A DNA stretch of 64,000 nucleotides from Syntrophotaleaceae bacterium (GTDB lineage Bacteria; Desulfobacterota; Desulfuromonadia; Desulfuromonadales; Syntrophotaleaceae), in the NCBI GenBank assembly GCA_041390365.1, contig JAWKQB010000001.1, forward strand, positions 868,001 through 932,000, given 5' to 3'. How positions within the stretch are numbered: the stretch's first letter is position 1; every line of letters begins with the position of its first letter. Positions 9,234 through 17,816 of this stretch are shown here, piece after piece. Position numbers and translations under genes: made by a program. Below the pieces are notes generated by a model, which was given only the letters and a program-made list of their open reading frames with translations, ran no database searches and had not been told where the DNA came from.

Positions 9234-10349
9234 TTAATCACCGCAGGCAAAAAAGGTGATGTAGGACCCGACTCGTGAAATCCCGGCCCAACCGATCCCG
9301 CCGTTCAGCATATTGGCATTGTGGCCGGAAGAACCGCGCCAGCCTTCGAACATGGCTTGCGGAGTCGAATAGCCCCAGCCGACGTTTTCGACACAGGTCC
9401 GGTAACCGGACCGGTTGTATCGGTCGTTGAATCCGTCGTGACTCATAACTCCGCTCGCCTGCATGTTTTCGCTGTGCTCCCGGGCGAGGTCGTTGAGAAG
9501 ATTGTCGACCGCCAGGCGCCCGCGGCTGTTCTGCTCCCGGTAATCGTTGATCAGCGCCCGCAGACTGCTTTCGAATTCGCCTTCGCCCTCCGCGCAGATG
9601 GCGTCGGCGCCGCTGCAATCCTGGTCGGCCCCGTCGCCGCAGACATCCGCAATTTGCGGATTCACCCCATCATCATTGTCGTTGCAGTCCCCCTGATCGG
9701 GGGAAAAACCGTCCCCATCCCGATCGAGATCGGCCAGGCTGGCCCGAAAATGGGACCGCGCCTGCTCGACAGTGCACAACTCCCGGCTGTTGCCATCGGT
9801 AAAAGCACCGCTGGCGTTCAGTTCCTGCAGCAGGCCAAGCAACGCCGGGTCGGCGATAAACTCGGCGGTCGGCTGATTGAAGTCGATCGTACGGCCCTCG
9901 ACGGCGAAATGAACCATCTCGGACAGGACGATGCCGTTATCCGGATTGCCGTCCTCATCCAGGGATTGCAGCAGGATGCACAGATTCGTCACCTTCGGAT
10001 GGGTCTCGTCCTTGGCCCCCGGCACGATATCGAGGGGCGTCAAAACGGCATCGGCCATGGCCTCTCCCAACAGCAGGTTGTGTAAGTAAAAGGCGACTGT
10101 CTCCCCGTCGCGGTAACGAAATACCCCATTTGTTCCGGTATATCCGTCGAGGCTTTCCGTCTGGTAATAGAGCCCGGCCACCGGTGCGTCGAGGAAAACA
10201 CCTTCACTGACCCCGGCCGCCGGAGCCTCTCCGGTTGATGAGGACGAACCGCCGCTTCCGCAACCAGCCAGAAGCAACAGGCAAATCACGGTAACCAGGC
10301 ACCCTAAATCGTCTCTAAAAACAGACAGTCTCCGTTTCCGAATTCGCAT
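9234..10349 (-). CDS. Lipoprotein with MopE-type metal-binding motif and C-terminal CAP domain
   Basis: 371-residue predicted lipoprotein: a charged start (MRIRKRRLS) leads into VICLLLLAGCGSGG, whose LAGC is a lipobox, followed by a Ser/Gly linker. Residues roughly 40-200 have no family I recognise. The segment DRDGDGFSPDQGDCNDNDDG with CGDGADQDCSGAD matches the Cu-binding MopE motif, and the last 110 residues are a CAP/SCP domain (LINDYREQ, LAREHSENMQASGVMSHDGF, SSGHNANML). I chose the ATG at 10349 because the region before it in the longer frame is not signal-like. A surface protein is expected. Its downstream side shows no clear terminator. Confidence 0.82.
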   Translation of the reverse strand: MRIRKRRLSVFRDDLGCLVTVICLLLLAGCGSGGSSSSTGEAPAAGVSEGVFLDAPVAGLYYQTESLDGYTGTNGVFRYRDGETVAFYLHNLLLGEAMADAVLTPLDIVPGAKDETHPKVTNLCILLQSLDEDGNPDNGIVLSEMVHFAVEGRTIDFNQPTAEFIADPALLGLLQELNASGAFTDGNSRELCTVEQARSHFRASLADLDRDGDGFSPDQGDCNDNDDGVNPQIADVCGDGADQDCSGADAICAEGEGEFESSLRALINDYREQNSRGRLAVDNLLNDLAREHSENMQASGVMSHDGFNDRYNRSGYRTCVENVGWGYSTPQAMFEGWRGSSGHNANMLNGGIGWAGISRVGSYITFFACGD

Positions 10350-10720
10350 TTCTTTCTTTCCCCCTGTGCCAAAGCGGCCATACGACCGGGATTGCCGACC
10401 CAAATGCCGAAACGAGAAAAACCCTCACGCAAACTCCCCGTTCTTAGAGCAAGATATCTGCCAGGTCATCGTAAACAGCTTATGGAATCCTTTCATGGAG
10501 AATTTTCTTCTGTTCGGGGGGTATTCGGGGGACTTCTTACTAAATGGAAATAGGCTCGGAACGAGGCCGTGGCACTCTCCCGGATCGTTTCCATGCAAGT
10601 GGCCGTCAGCGGTCGGTCGCCCATGCAGGACAAACCGGCGTTGATCCAAGTTGGATAAAAAAGAACGGCTCAAGTAAAGGTCTTATTGAGCCGCTTATCC
10701 CATTGTTCAAATTTCTCCGG
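10350..10720. other. Intergenic region without a supported gene
   Basis: This 371-base stretch lies between the start of the CAP lipoprotein gene and the terminator of ablB. I see no coding region. An inverted repeat GGCTCAA (10667-10673) / TTGAGCC (10686-10692), followed on the minus strand by a run of T, may be a second terminator behind ablB. Confidence 0.5.
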
Positions 10721-10752
10721 AAAAATACCCCTGCCATCGGTGGGGTATTTTT
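10721..10752 (-). terminator. Rho-independent terminator after ablB
   Basis: The perfect inverted repeat AAAAATACCCC (10721-10731) and GGGGTATTTTT (10742-10752) encloses a 10-base loop. It lies 9 bases past the ablB stop codon and would give a stem followed by U residues on the minus strand. Confidence 0.88.
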
Positions 10753-10761
10753 GTCTGGGTA

Positions 10762-11607
10762 TCAATCTGCCGGCTCCAGCGGCTTGTGCCAGACGTTCAT
10801 GCTCTCCAGTCCGCCGAAAATGTTGGTGTTGTTGGTCAGGGTGCCGCTGTACTCATAGTCGAGCTTGGCGAAGGTGATGTTCATGCCGTAGGAGTAGGCG
10901 CGGGCGATGGTGTAGGCGGTCTTGACCCCTTTTTCGCCCAGGAAATCCTCCATTTCGGCCAGCAGGTAATTGGCCAGGCCCTGGCCCCGGTACTCGGGCA
11001 GGGTGGCGAAGTCGGTCATTTCGGCGTTCTGTCCGGCAAGGTCCATTTCGGCGGAGGAGAGGGCCACCAGCTTCCCGCCCTCCCAGATGCCAAAATAGGC
11101 GACGTTCTCCTCCATTGTCTTCTTCAGGTAGGACGGATCCCAGATGGGGAAGGGGTAGGTGGCGAAAACCTGGCGATAGACTTCGGCCATTGCCTCGACA
11201 TCTTTGCTGCGGGTGGCGCGGGCCCTGAAAGAGCCCGGAAGTTGGAGGCCTTTGGATTTCCCCGCCTTGGCTTTGGCCGTGGCCAGAACCTTTTTCACCA
11301 GATCCTTCTTTTTTTCCCTGCGCCTGTCCTCCTGCAGATACTTGCCGAAAAACACCACGGCTTCCCGGCCCTGGTAAAAATTCGGAATGGAGGCCTCGGC
11401 AACATAGCCCTCGCGAGCGAAGCGCATTTTGGACGATTCCGGGACCTTGGCGAAAATCTTGCTATAGTTGCGGTTCCGCGCCAGTCTTTCCAGCCTTGGC
11501 AGCAGTTCTGGGAGATCCTTCCTGGAGAGCTTCATCAGATAGATCCGGTCATTATAGATGCCGTGCTGAATGCGGGACTGGCCGAGGGTTTCGATCACAT
11601 CAGGCAT
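10762..11607 (-). CDS. ablB: Beta-lysine N-acetyltransferase AblB
   Basis: 281-residue GNAT-family enzyme that acetylates beta-lysine on its epsilon amino group to give the compatible solute N-epsilon-acetyl-beta-lysine. The C-terminal half carries the GNAT acetyl-CoA loop (FATLPEYRGQGLANYLLAEM), and the N-terminal half (YNDRIYLMKLSRKDLPELL, YSKIFAKVPES) is typical of AblB. The identification is firm because the gene starts inside ablA (8-base overlap), the usual ablA-ablB pair. It is the last gene of a minus-strand operon that ends at a strong hairpin. Confidence 0.93.
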   Translation of the reverse strand: MPDVIETLGQSRIQHGIYNDRIYLMKLSRKDLPELLPRLERLARNRNYSKIFAKVPESSKMRFAREGYVAEASIPNFYQGREAVVFFGKYLQEDRRREKKKDLVKKVLATAKAKAGKSKGLQLPGSFRARATRSKDVEAMAEVYRQVFATYPFPIWDPSYLKKTMEENVAYFGIWEGGKLVALSSAEMDLAGQNAEMTDFATLPEYRGQGLANYLLAEMEDFLGEKGVKTAYTIARAYSYGMNITFAKLDYEYSGTLTNNTNIFGGLESMNVWHKPLEPAD

Positions 11608-12916
11608 TGTTGCGGCGCTCCAGTCTGTAATTGTCCTCGGGGGTCAGGGAGATGGTGTCGCAGGAATCGGACAGCAGCTTTTCTATACCGGTCGTATTCA
11701 CTTCCTCGGCATCCTCCAGGTTAAGCTGGAGTTTGCAGTCTGCACATTTGCGGTTGCAGAAGATCGGCTCGTAGCTGTCCGGTTCCTTGTAGGTGGTGAT
11801 GACCCCCTCGTAGTTGCGCAGAACCACCTTGTTGGTGGAGAGGGAAATCAGATAGTTCGGGTTCAAAGGTATTTTGCCGCCGCCGCCGGGTGCATCGATG
11901 ACATAGGTGGGAACCGCAAATCCGCTCGTGTGGCCGATGAGGCTTTCCATGATTTCGACACCTTTGCCGACCGGGGTGCGGAAGTGGGAGAGGCCCTCGG
12001 AAAGGTCGCACTGATAGAGATAATAGGGCCGCACCCGGTTTTCCACCAGCTTGTGAACCAGGGCCCTGATGATCCGCGGACAGTCGTTGACCCCGGCCAA
12101 CAGCACCGTCTGGTTGCCCAGGGGGATGCCTGCATCCGCCAGTTTGGCCAGGGCCTCCCGGGAAGAGGAGGTGATTTCCCGGGGATGGTTGAAGTGGGTG
12201 TTGAGCCACAGGGGGTGGTGCTTTTTCAGAACTTTAACCAGACTGTCGGTGATCCTGTAGGGCAGGACTACGGGCATGCGGCTGCCGATGCGGATGATCT
12301 GCAGGTGGGGGATCTTGCGCAACTCGGTCAGGATCCAGTCGATATAGTCGTCCGACAGCATCAACGGGTCGCCGCCGGATAGCAGAACGTCGCGGATCTG
12401 AGGGGTTTTCCGCAGGTAGGCGAGCCCCTGTTCGATTTCCTCCGGCCCCGGGATCGAATCCCTGTCCCCCACCTTGCGCTTGCGTGTGCAGTGGCGGCAG
12501 TACATGGAGCAGACATTGCTGATATGGAAGAGAACCCGGTCGGGGTAGCGATGGGTGATGCCGGGCACAGGACTGTCCATCTCCTCAGCGAGGGGATCGC
12601 TCATGTCCCGCCGGTCGATATGAAGTTCTGCTGGACAGGGGAAGGCCTGTTTGAAAATGGGGTCGTGGCGGAAATCGGCGGTATCGATCAGGGAAAGGTA
12701 GTAGGGTGTTATCGAAAGAGGGAACTTTTCCAGGGTGCTGCTCAAGGATTTGCGCTCTGAACCCTCGAAACGGCATCCTAAAAGCTGCTCAAAGCAATCT
12801 ATAGTCTCAATAGAGTGCTGGAGTTGCCAGGACCAGTTTTTCCAGTCGTTCAGGCCGACCTTCTCAGAGGCAATTTTCTCGGCGATATTCTGCTGCTTTT
12901 GGTTGTAAATAGACAT
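11600..12916 (-). CDS. ablA: Lysine 2,3-aminomutase AblA
   Basis: 438-residue radical SAM, PLP-dependent enzyme that converts L-alpha-lysine to L-beta-lysine, the first step in N-epsilon-acetyl-beta-lysine osmolyte synthesis. The radical SAM cluster motif is in CSMYCRHCTRKRKVGD (C-x3-C-x2-C), the glycine-rich SAM loop is VLLSGGDPLML, and the C-terminal PLP region PGGGGKIPLNPNY is present. A C-terminal Cys group (NRKCADCKLQL) is typical of aminomutases with a zinc site. GGAGAAAAG lies before the ATG. A MarR-type regulator gene sits 68 bases upstream on the same strand, so regulation by it is likely. Confidence 0.95.
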   Translation of the reverse strand: MSIYNQKQQNIAEKIASEKVGLNDWKNWSWQLQHSIETIDCFEQLLGCRFEGSERKSLSSTLEKFPLSITPYYLSLIDTADFRHDPIFKQAFPCPAELHIDRRDMSDPLAEEMDSPVPGITHRYPDRVLFHISNVCSMYCRHCTRKRKVGDRDSIPGPEEIEQGLAYLRKTPQIRDVLLSGGDPLMLSDDYIDWILTELRKIPHLQIIRIGSRMPVVLPYRITDSLVKVLKKHHPLWLNTHFNHPREITSSSREALAKLADAGIPLGNQTVLLAGVNDCPRIIRALVHKLVENRVRPYYLYQCDLSEGLSHFRTPVGKGVEIMESLIGHTSGFAVPTYVIDAPGGGGKIPLNPNYLISLSTNKVVLRNYEGVITTYKEPDSYEPIFCNRKCADCKLQLNLEDAEEVNTTGIEKLLSDSCDTISLTPEDNYRLERRNNA

Positions 12917-12984
12917 CTTTTCTCCGGGTTATGGAATTGTAGTTCAGTAGGGCGGGTACGTCCTTCCCGCCTGGGGATCCCGGG

Positions 12985-13587
12985 TTAAAGGGAAACGTCG
13001 TCGGAAATCCCGTTGTTGCTCGCTTTTAAAGGGGGGGGATCCCCTTTGCAATCGAAAGACTCCATCAGGTCGACCACTTTTTCGAGGGCGATGGTAATAG
13101 CCACCATTTCTTCTTCCGGCAAGCCCTTGATTGCATGGGTCAAAGATTCCTGGATCGGGGAGGGTGCCGCTGCCAGCAGCCGATGCCCCGCCTCGGTGAC
13201 GGTAATGAATACCGAGCGCCGGTCGTTGCAGCTTCTGCATCGTTTTACCAGGCCCTTTTCTTCAAGTCGATCAACAATACCGACTACCGTACTCGGGCTC
13301 AGGAATGCCTGCTGTGCAAGCTTTTTAACCGTCAATGGCTCTTCGGCCTGCAATGCAAGAAGACAGGCGAGCTGGGGGCCGGTAATCTGGTGATCGATGA
13401 CCAGTTTTCGGGAATGGAGTTCAATACCGCGAACGATGCGGCGGAGGGATCGAACAATCCGGGATTCGCAAACGCCGGCTGATTTGTTCTGGGCCCCTGA
13501 AGTTGGAGCTACATAATAATGAGTGTGATTTCCGGACATCTTCCTGAACCTGAACCTGTTGGAGTATTTAGTTTCTGTCAGAATCAT
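12985..13587 (-). CDS. MarR family transcriptional regulator
   Basis: 200-residue winged-helix regulator. The DNA-binding core runs from about residue 60 to 140: GPQLACLLALQAEEPLTVKK, recognition helix FLSPSTVVGIVDRLEEKGLV, and wing CRSCNDRRSVFITVTEAG. The wing holds a C-x2-C pair, which could respond to redox or metal, but that is speculation. Its place just upstream of ablA and its own promoter suggest it controls the ablAB operon. The start is uncertain: the ATG at 13587 lies about 20 bases after the predicted transcription start but has no good ribosome site, and an in-frame ATG at 13539 is an alternative. Confidence 0.87.
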   Translation of the reverse strand: MILTETKYSNRFRFRKMSGNHTHYYVAPTSGAQNKSAGVCESRIVRSLRRIVRGIELHSRKLVIDHQITGPQLACLLALQAEEPLTVKKLAQQAFLSPSTVVGIVDRLEEKGLVKRCRSCNDRRSVFITVTEAGHRLLAAAPSPIQESLTHAIKGLPEEEMVAITIALEKVVDLMESFDCKGDPPPLKASNNGISDDVSL

Positions 13588-13595
13588 TCGAATAC

Positions 13596-13605
13596 AAATT
13601 AATTT
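13596..13605. promoter_or_regulatory. Possible MarR operator palindrome
   Basis: The perfect 10-base palindrome AAATTAATTT sits at the predicted transcription start of the marR-ablA-ablB operon, a usual place for an autoregulatory MarR site. The site is short, so this is only suggestive. Confidence 0.35.
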
Positions 13606-13613
13606 CAGTGGGG

Positions 13614-13642
13614 ACCTTATCGCAATACCGAAAGGATGTCAA
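13614..13642 (-). promoter_or_regulatory. Predicted sigma-70 promoter of marR-ablA-ablB
   Basis: On the minus strand TTGACA (13642-13637) and TAAGGT (13619-13614) are separated by exactly 17 bases, and transcription would begin near 13607, about 20 bases before the first ATG of the marR gene. Confidence 0.6.
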
Positions 13643-13710
13643 GTTCCCTTCCCGACCGGCGGAAAAAAGAGGTTGCCTTTTTGGTTGGTGCATGTTAAAA
13701 GGGCCCTCTT

Positions 13711-13787
<77 letters not shown>

Positions 13788-13836
13788 GTCAATCATGTCC
13801 GTTCCCGCAATTTAGCGGGAACGGAAAAGTGGTTCG

Positions 13837-13913
13837 GCGCCAGTAGCTCAGCTGGATAGAGCATCGGCCTTCTAAGCCGAGAGTCCCAGGTTCGAGTCCT
13901 GGCTGGCGCGCCA
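13837..13913 (+). tRNA. tRNA-Arg (anticodon TCT)
   Basis: Acceptor GCGCCAG pairs with CTGGCGC, the anticodon loop is CTTCTAA between TCGGC and GCCGA, the T arm is CCAGG-TTCGAGT-CCTGG, and the CCA end is encoded. Confidence 0.97.
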
Positions 13914-13976
13914 ACATGCCGTTGTAGCGACGTTTTTTGAGGTTCTGGGAAACAGGTTGCAAGGGGTAATTTGATG

Positions 13977-14006
13977 TTGACAAAAGATCGGGCGGTTTTG
14001 TAAACT
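13977..14006 (+). promoter_or_regulatory. Predicted sigma-70 promoter of tRNA-His
   Basis: TTGACA at 13977-13982 and TAAACT at 14001-14006 are separated by 18 bases. Transcription would begin about 8 bases before the tRNA. Confidence 0.6.
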
Positions 14007-14020
14007 GCTGCAGTTTTCAT

Positions 14021-14097
14021 GGTGGGTGTAGCTCAGTTGGCAGAGCACTGGATTGTGGCTCCAGTTGTCGAGGGTTCGATCCCCTTCACTCACCCCA
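14021..14097 (+). tRNA. tRNA-His (anticodon GTG)
   Basis: Acceptor GTGGGTG pairs with CACTCAC and has the extra 5' G opposite C73 that marks tRNA-His. The anticodon loop is TTGTGGC between CTGGA and TCCAG, and CCA is encoded. The following 235 bases to the next tRNA hold no gene; a distant pair GCCCGTC (14111-14117) / GACGGGC (14169-14175) followed by T5 may be a weak terminator. Confidence 0.97.
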
Positions 14098-14332
14098 TTT
14101 CAACTCTACTGCCCGTCTTCCGGAATGCCGCGGGTCGCGATCTCAGGATCGGCGGCCGGGTCAGTGCGGACGGGCTTTTTGTTTATTCTGAGCTCGGAAG
14201 GTTTGCCCGATCTCTTTCACCGATTAGCGGTATGGGCACTTTTTGACACTCCTGAATCTTCAATCCGACGAAAGGCTCCGGAATCGTTTCCACAGGCATC
14301 GGAGGAGGTTCCCGGGCCTGCTTAAATCTGAT

Positions 14333-14415
14333 GCGAGAGTGGCGGAACTGGCAGACGCACTGGACTTAGGATCCAGCGGGTAACCGTGGGGGTTCGACTC
14401 CCCCCTCTCGCACCA
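14333..14415 (+). tRNA. tRNA-Leu (anticodon TAG)
   Basis: Acceptor GCGAGAG pairs with CTCTCGC, the anticodon loop is CTTAGGA between CTGGA and TCCAG, a long class II variable arm (CGGGTAACCGTGG) follows, and the CCA end is encoded. Confidence 0.97.
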
Positions 14416-14561
14416 ACTCTTCCCTTTTTCCGGTCCTATCAGTGATACCAGTAAAGTTTGGAAATCCAGGGTGCCCGCTGTCAAAAAAGATAGCGCAGGC
14501 AGCGACAACTTTTGTAAAGTGATTCGTAAAAGATTTTAAATCCATGTGTGAGGTAGAAGCG

Positions 14562-15875
14562 ATGAATGTCAAGGTAGAAGATATCAGCAGTGTCAAGAAG
14601 CAGCTCTCCTTCGATGTGCCTGCCGCCCGGGTCGGTGAGGAAATCGAAAAGGCCTATCAGCAGATCGCGAAAACAGCCAAGGTGAAAGGTTTCCGCCCCG
14701 GCAAAGTACCACGGCAGATCCTTGAACGGCAGTATGCTTCACAGATGGAATCCCAGGTTTTTGAAAAACTGATCCGGGAAAGCTTCTATCAGGCGCTGGC
14801 CGATCATAAGATCGCCGCGGTTTCCGGTCCTGAAATAACCGATGCCGGAAGCCTTGAAAAGGGCAAAGATTTTACCTTTCAGGCTCAGGTTGAGGTGCGG
14901 CCCGAGGTGGAGCCGAAGGATTATATCGGTCTGAACCTAAAGAAAGAAACCCTTAAGGTCGATGAAAAGGTGATCGATGACCGCCTCGAGGAGATGCGGG
15001 CCGGCAGCGCCACCATGGTGGATGCCGATAGGGATGAAGCCAGGCAAGGGGATATTGTCGTCCTCGACTTCGAAGGTTTCATCAATGGTGTGCCTTTCGA
15101 GAACGGAAAGGCAGAGAATCATCAGTTGGAACTCGGGTCGAAGACGTTCATTGCCGGCTTCGAGGAACAGCTGACAGGGATGAAAAAGGGTCAGGAAGGC
15201 GAGATCGAGGTCACCTTTCCCCTCGACTACGGCAAAAAGGAACTGGCCGGCCAGGATGCCGTCTTCAAGGTCAGGATCAAGGAAATCCGGGAAAAAGTTC
15301 TGCCCGAACTCAACGACGAATTCGCGGCCCAGTTCGGTCTTGCCTCGCTGGCCGATCTGAGGGAGAAAATCGCCGAGTCCTTTCAGGTTCAGCAAGCCGA
15401 GCGGATCGAACGGGATTTCAAGGACCATCTCATCGATGCCCTGGTGGAGCGCAACCCCTTCGAACTTCCCGAGTCCATGATCGAGCAGCAGCTGGAATAC
15501 ATGTTCGAGAACCTGCAGAATCGCATGCAGTCCCAGGGCATGAGCATGCAGGCCCTTGGCTTGACTCCGGAGTCGTTCAGAAATATCTATCGCCAAATCG
15601 CCATCAAGCAGGTCAAGGGCAGCCTGATTCTCGAGGGGATCGCCCTGAAAGAAAAGATTCAGGTTGAAGAATCTGAAATTGAGGAGAAACTTGAAGAAAT
15701 AGCTGAAAAGAACAACGCCAGCAAGGAAATGGTATTGAACTTCTATGCCGACGAATCCCGCCGGCGCGGTCTCGTGTCTCAGCTGGGCGAGGAGAAGGTC
15801 ATTCATTTCCTCACCGGTAATGCCAGCATCGAAATGGTGGAAGGACCGGTCAAGAGCGAAGAATCGGAAGGCTAA
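14562..15875 (+). CDS. tig: Trigger factor (ribosome-associated chaperone and prolyl isomerase)
   Basis: 437-residue trigger factor. The N-terminal ribosome-binding domain carries the signature VKGFRPGKVPRQILE (G-F-R-x-G-K-x-P), the FKBP-type isomerase domain spans about residues 150-245 (GDIVVLDFEGFINGVPFENG), and the rest is the helical chaperone domain. I chose the ATG at 14562 because the chaperone begins MNVKVEDISS and has GAGGT upstream; a Met codon at 14544 would add six residues. It heads the conserved order tig-clpP-clpX-lon. Confidence 0.97.
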   Translation: MNVKVEDISSVKKQLSFDVPAARVGEEIEKAYQQIAKTAKVKGFRPGKVPRQILERQYASQMESQVFEKLIRESFYQALADHKIAAVSGPEITDAGSLEKGKDFTFQAQVEVRPEVEPKDYIGLNLKKETLKVDEKVIDDRLEEMRAGSATMVDADRDEARQGDIVVLDFEGFINGVPFENGKAENHQLELGSKTFIAGFEEQLTGMKKGQEGEIEVTFPLDYGKKELAGQDAVFKVRIKEIREKVLPELNDEFAAQFGLASLADLREKIAESFQVQQAERIERDFKDHLIDALVERNPFELPESMIEQQLEYMFENLQNRMQSQGMSMQALGLTPESFRNIYRQIAIKQVKGSLILEGIALKEKIQVEESEIEEKLEEIAEKNNASKEMVLNFYADESRRRGLVSQLGEEKVIHFLTGNASIEMVEGPVKSEESEG

Positions 15876-15912
15876 ACATTAATCAGGTTCTTGATGACGA
15901 CAAGGAGATTCT

Positions 15913-16497
15913 ATGAGCCTCATTCCCATTGTAGTGGAACAGACAGGTCGCGGCGAAAGAGCCTATGATATCTATTCCCGCTTGCTGAAAGACCGCATCA
16001 TTTTCCTTGGGGGGCCCATCGAGGACCATCTGGCGAATCTGATCATCGCTCAACTGCTTTTTCTGGAATCTGAAGATCCGGAAAAGGATATTCATCTCTA
16101 TATCAACTCTCCGGGCGGTGTGGTGACCTCGGGCATGGCCATCTACGATACCATGCAGTATCTGAAGGCTCCCGTATCCACCATATGTGTCGGACAGGCC
16201 GCCAGCATGGCCGCTGTACTCCTTGCGGCAGGAGCAAAGGGCAAGCGCTATGCCCTGTCCCATGCCCGGATCATGATACATCAACCCCTGGGTGGCTTTC
16301 AGGGACAGGCTTCGGATATCAGTATCCATGCACAGGAAATTTTGCGGCTGCGGGAAACCCTGAACCAGATCCTGGCCAAGCATACAGGCCAGAGTATCGA
16401 GCAGATCTCGGCCGATACCGAGAGGGACTACTTCATGGGTAGCGACGCCGCGGAAAAGTATGGTATCGTAGATGGAACGGTAGAGAGAAAAGCCTGA
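15913..16497 (+). CDS. clpP: ATP-dependent Clp protease proteolytic subunit
   Basis: 194-residue serine protease subunit that forms a 14-mer barrel and degrades proteins delivered by ClpX. The catalytic triad is visible as S98 (GQAASMA), H123 (RIMIHQPLGG) and D172 (TERDYFM). Length is normal for the family. ATG has AAGGAG close upstream. clpX begins 23 bases after the stop. Confidence 0.98.
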   Translation: MSLIPIVVEQTGRGERAYDIYSRLLKDRIIFLGGPIEDHLANLIIAQLLFLESEDPEKDIHLYINSPGGVVTSGMAIYDTMQYLKAPVSTICVGQAASMAAVLLAAGAKGKRYALSHARIMIHQPLGGFQGQASDISIHAQEILRLRETLNQILAKHTGQSIEQISADTERDYFMGSDAAEKYGIVDGTVERKA

Positions 16498-16520
16498 CTT
16501 TTAAACGCGGAGGCAAGCCA

Positions 16521-17777
16521 GTGAGTCAACATGATGAGAAATCAGGTTATCTGACCTGCTCGTTTTGCGGCAAAGGACAGGATGATGTAAAGAAACTCAT
16601 TGCCGGTCCAGCTGTTTATATCTGTGACGAGTGCATCGAGTTGTGCAAGGACATCATCGCGGAAGAGGCCAAGCTCGAGGACGCAGCAGCCAGCCATACC
16701 TCAAGGCTTCCCCGGCCATCCGAGATCAAGGACATTCTCGATGACTACGTCATTGGCCAGGAAACGGCCAAGAAAGTCCTTTCCGTCGCTGTCTACAACC
16801 ACTACAAGCGGGTGGAATATTCCGCCGGTGCCAATACCAGCGACATCGAGGTGCAGAAGAGCAACATTCTTCTGCTCGGCCCGACCGGAAGCGGCAAAAC
16901 CCTTCTCGCCCAGACCCTGGCAAAACTCCTGAATGTGCCTTTTGCCATTGCTGACGCCACTAACCTTACCGAAGCAGGCTATGTGGGCGAGGATGTCGAA
17001 AATATTATCCTTAATCTGCTTCAGGCGGCCGATTATGACCTGGAAAAGGCGCAGAAAGGGATTATCTACATCGACGAGGTCGACAAGGTCGCCCGCAAAT
17101 CCGAATCCCCCTCAATCACCCGCGATGTTTCCGGCGAAGGGGTTCAGCAGGCTCTTCTGAAGATCATAGAAGGGACTATGGCCAGCGTTCCTCCCAAGGG
17201 AGGCCGTAAGCATCCGCAGCAGGAGTTTCTTAAGGTCGACACCTCCAACATCCTCTTTATCTGCGGAGGGGCTTTTTCCGGTCTCGAAGGGATCATCTCC
17301 CAGCGATGCGGAAAGAAGACTCTGGGGTTTGGTGCCGAGGTCCAGGGGAAGAAGGACATCAACCTGGGCGAGATTCTCAACAAGGTCGAACCGGTGGATC
17401 TGATCAAGTTCGGGCTGATTCCGGAGTTCGTCGGTCGTCTGCCTGTCGTGGCCACTCTCGAGGAGCTTGATGAGGACGCTCTGGTGCAGATTCTGACCGA
17501 GCCCAAAAACGCGCTGATCAAGCAGTATCAGAAGCTCTTCGAAATGGAGAAGGTGAAGCTGAAGTTCACCGATGGAGCTTTGGAGGCCGTTGCCAAGGAA
17601 GCCCTGAAAAGAAAGACCGGGGCCCGCGGTTTGCGGTCCATCCTGGAAAACTCCATGCTGGATGTCATGTACGACATCCCTTCCCAGGACCGGGTCAAGG
17701 AGGTTGTGATCAACGAAGATGTCATCCTGAAGAAAGCCAAGCCGATCGTCCTCTACGATTGCGCGGAATCCGCCTGA
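16521..17777 (+). CDS. clpX: ATP-dependent Clp protease ATP-binding subunit ClpX
   Basis: 418-residue AAA+ unfoldase partner of ClpP. The N-terminal zinc-binding domain has C13/C16 and C35/C38 (CSFCGKGQ, CDECIELC). Walker A is GPTGSGKT, Walker B is IIYIDEVDK, the pore loop region reads AGYVGEDVE, and sensor-type GARGLRSILE lies in the C-terminal part. It begins with GTG at 16521. It lies between clpP and lon in one direction, forming a proteostasis gene group. Confidence 0.98.
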   Translation: MSQHDEKSGYLTCSFCGKGQDDVKKLIAGPAVYICDECIELCKDIIAEEAKLEDAAASHTSRLPRPSEIKDILDDYVIGQETAKKVLSVAVYNHYKRVEYSAGANTSDIEVQKSNILLLGPTGSGKTLLAQTLAKLLNVPFAIADATNLTEAGYVGEDVENIILNLLQAADYDLEKAQKGIIYIDEVDKVARKSESPSITRDVSGEGVQQALLKIIEGTMASVPPKGGRKHPQQEFLKVDTSNILFICGGAFSGLEGIISQRCGKKTLGFGAEVQGKKDINLGEILNKVEPVDLIKFGLIPEFVGRLPVVATLEELDEDALVQILTEPKNALIKQYQKLFEMEKVKLKFTDGALEAVAKEALKRKTGARGLRSILENSMLDVMYDIPSQDRVKEVVINEDVILKKAKPIVLYDCAESA

Positions 17778-17816
17778 AAGGAGATTCCGCGTAAGTAAGC
17801 TGTTTCCTTTTCAAGG

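Noticed and set aside
10657..10692. Second terminator hairpin behind ablB
   Set aside because: GGCTCAA/TTGAGCC with a 12-base loop is plausible but its T run starts four bases away and a better terminator lies closer to the gene.
14111..14180. Terminator between tRNA-His and tRNA-Leu
   Set aside because: GCCCGTC and GACGGGC pair, followed by T5, but the loop is 51 bases long; too weak for a separate feature.
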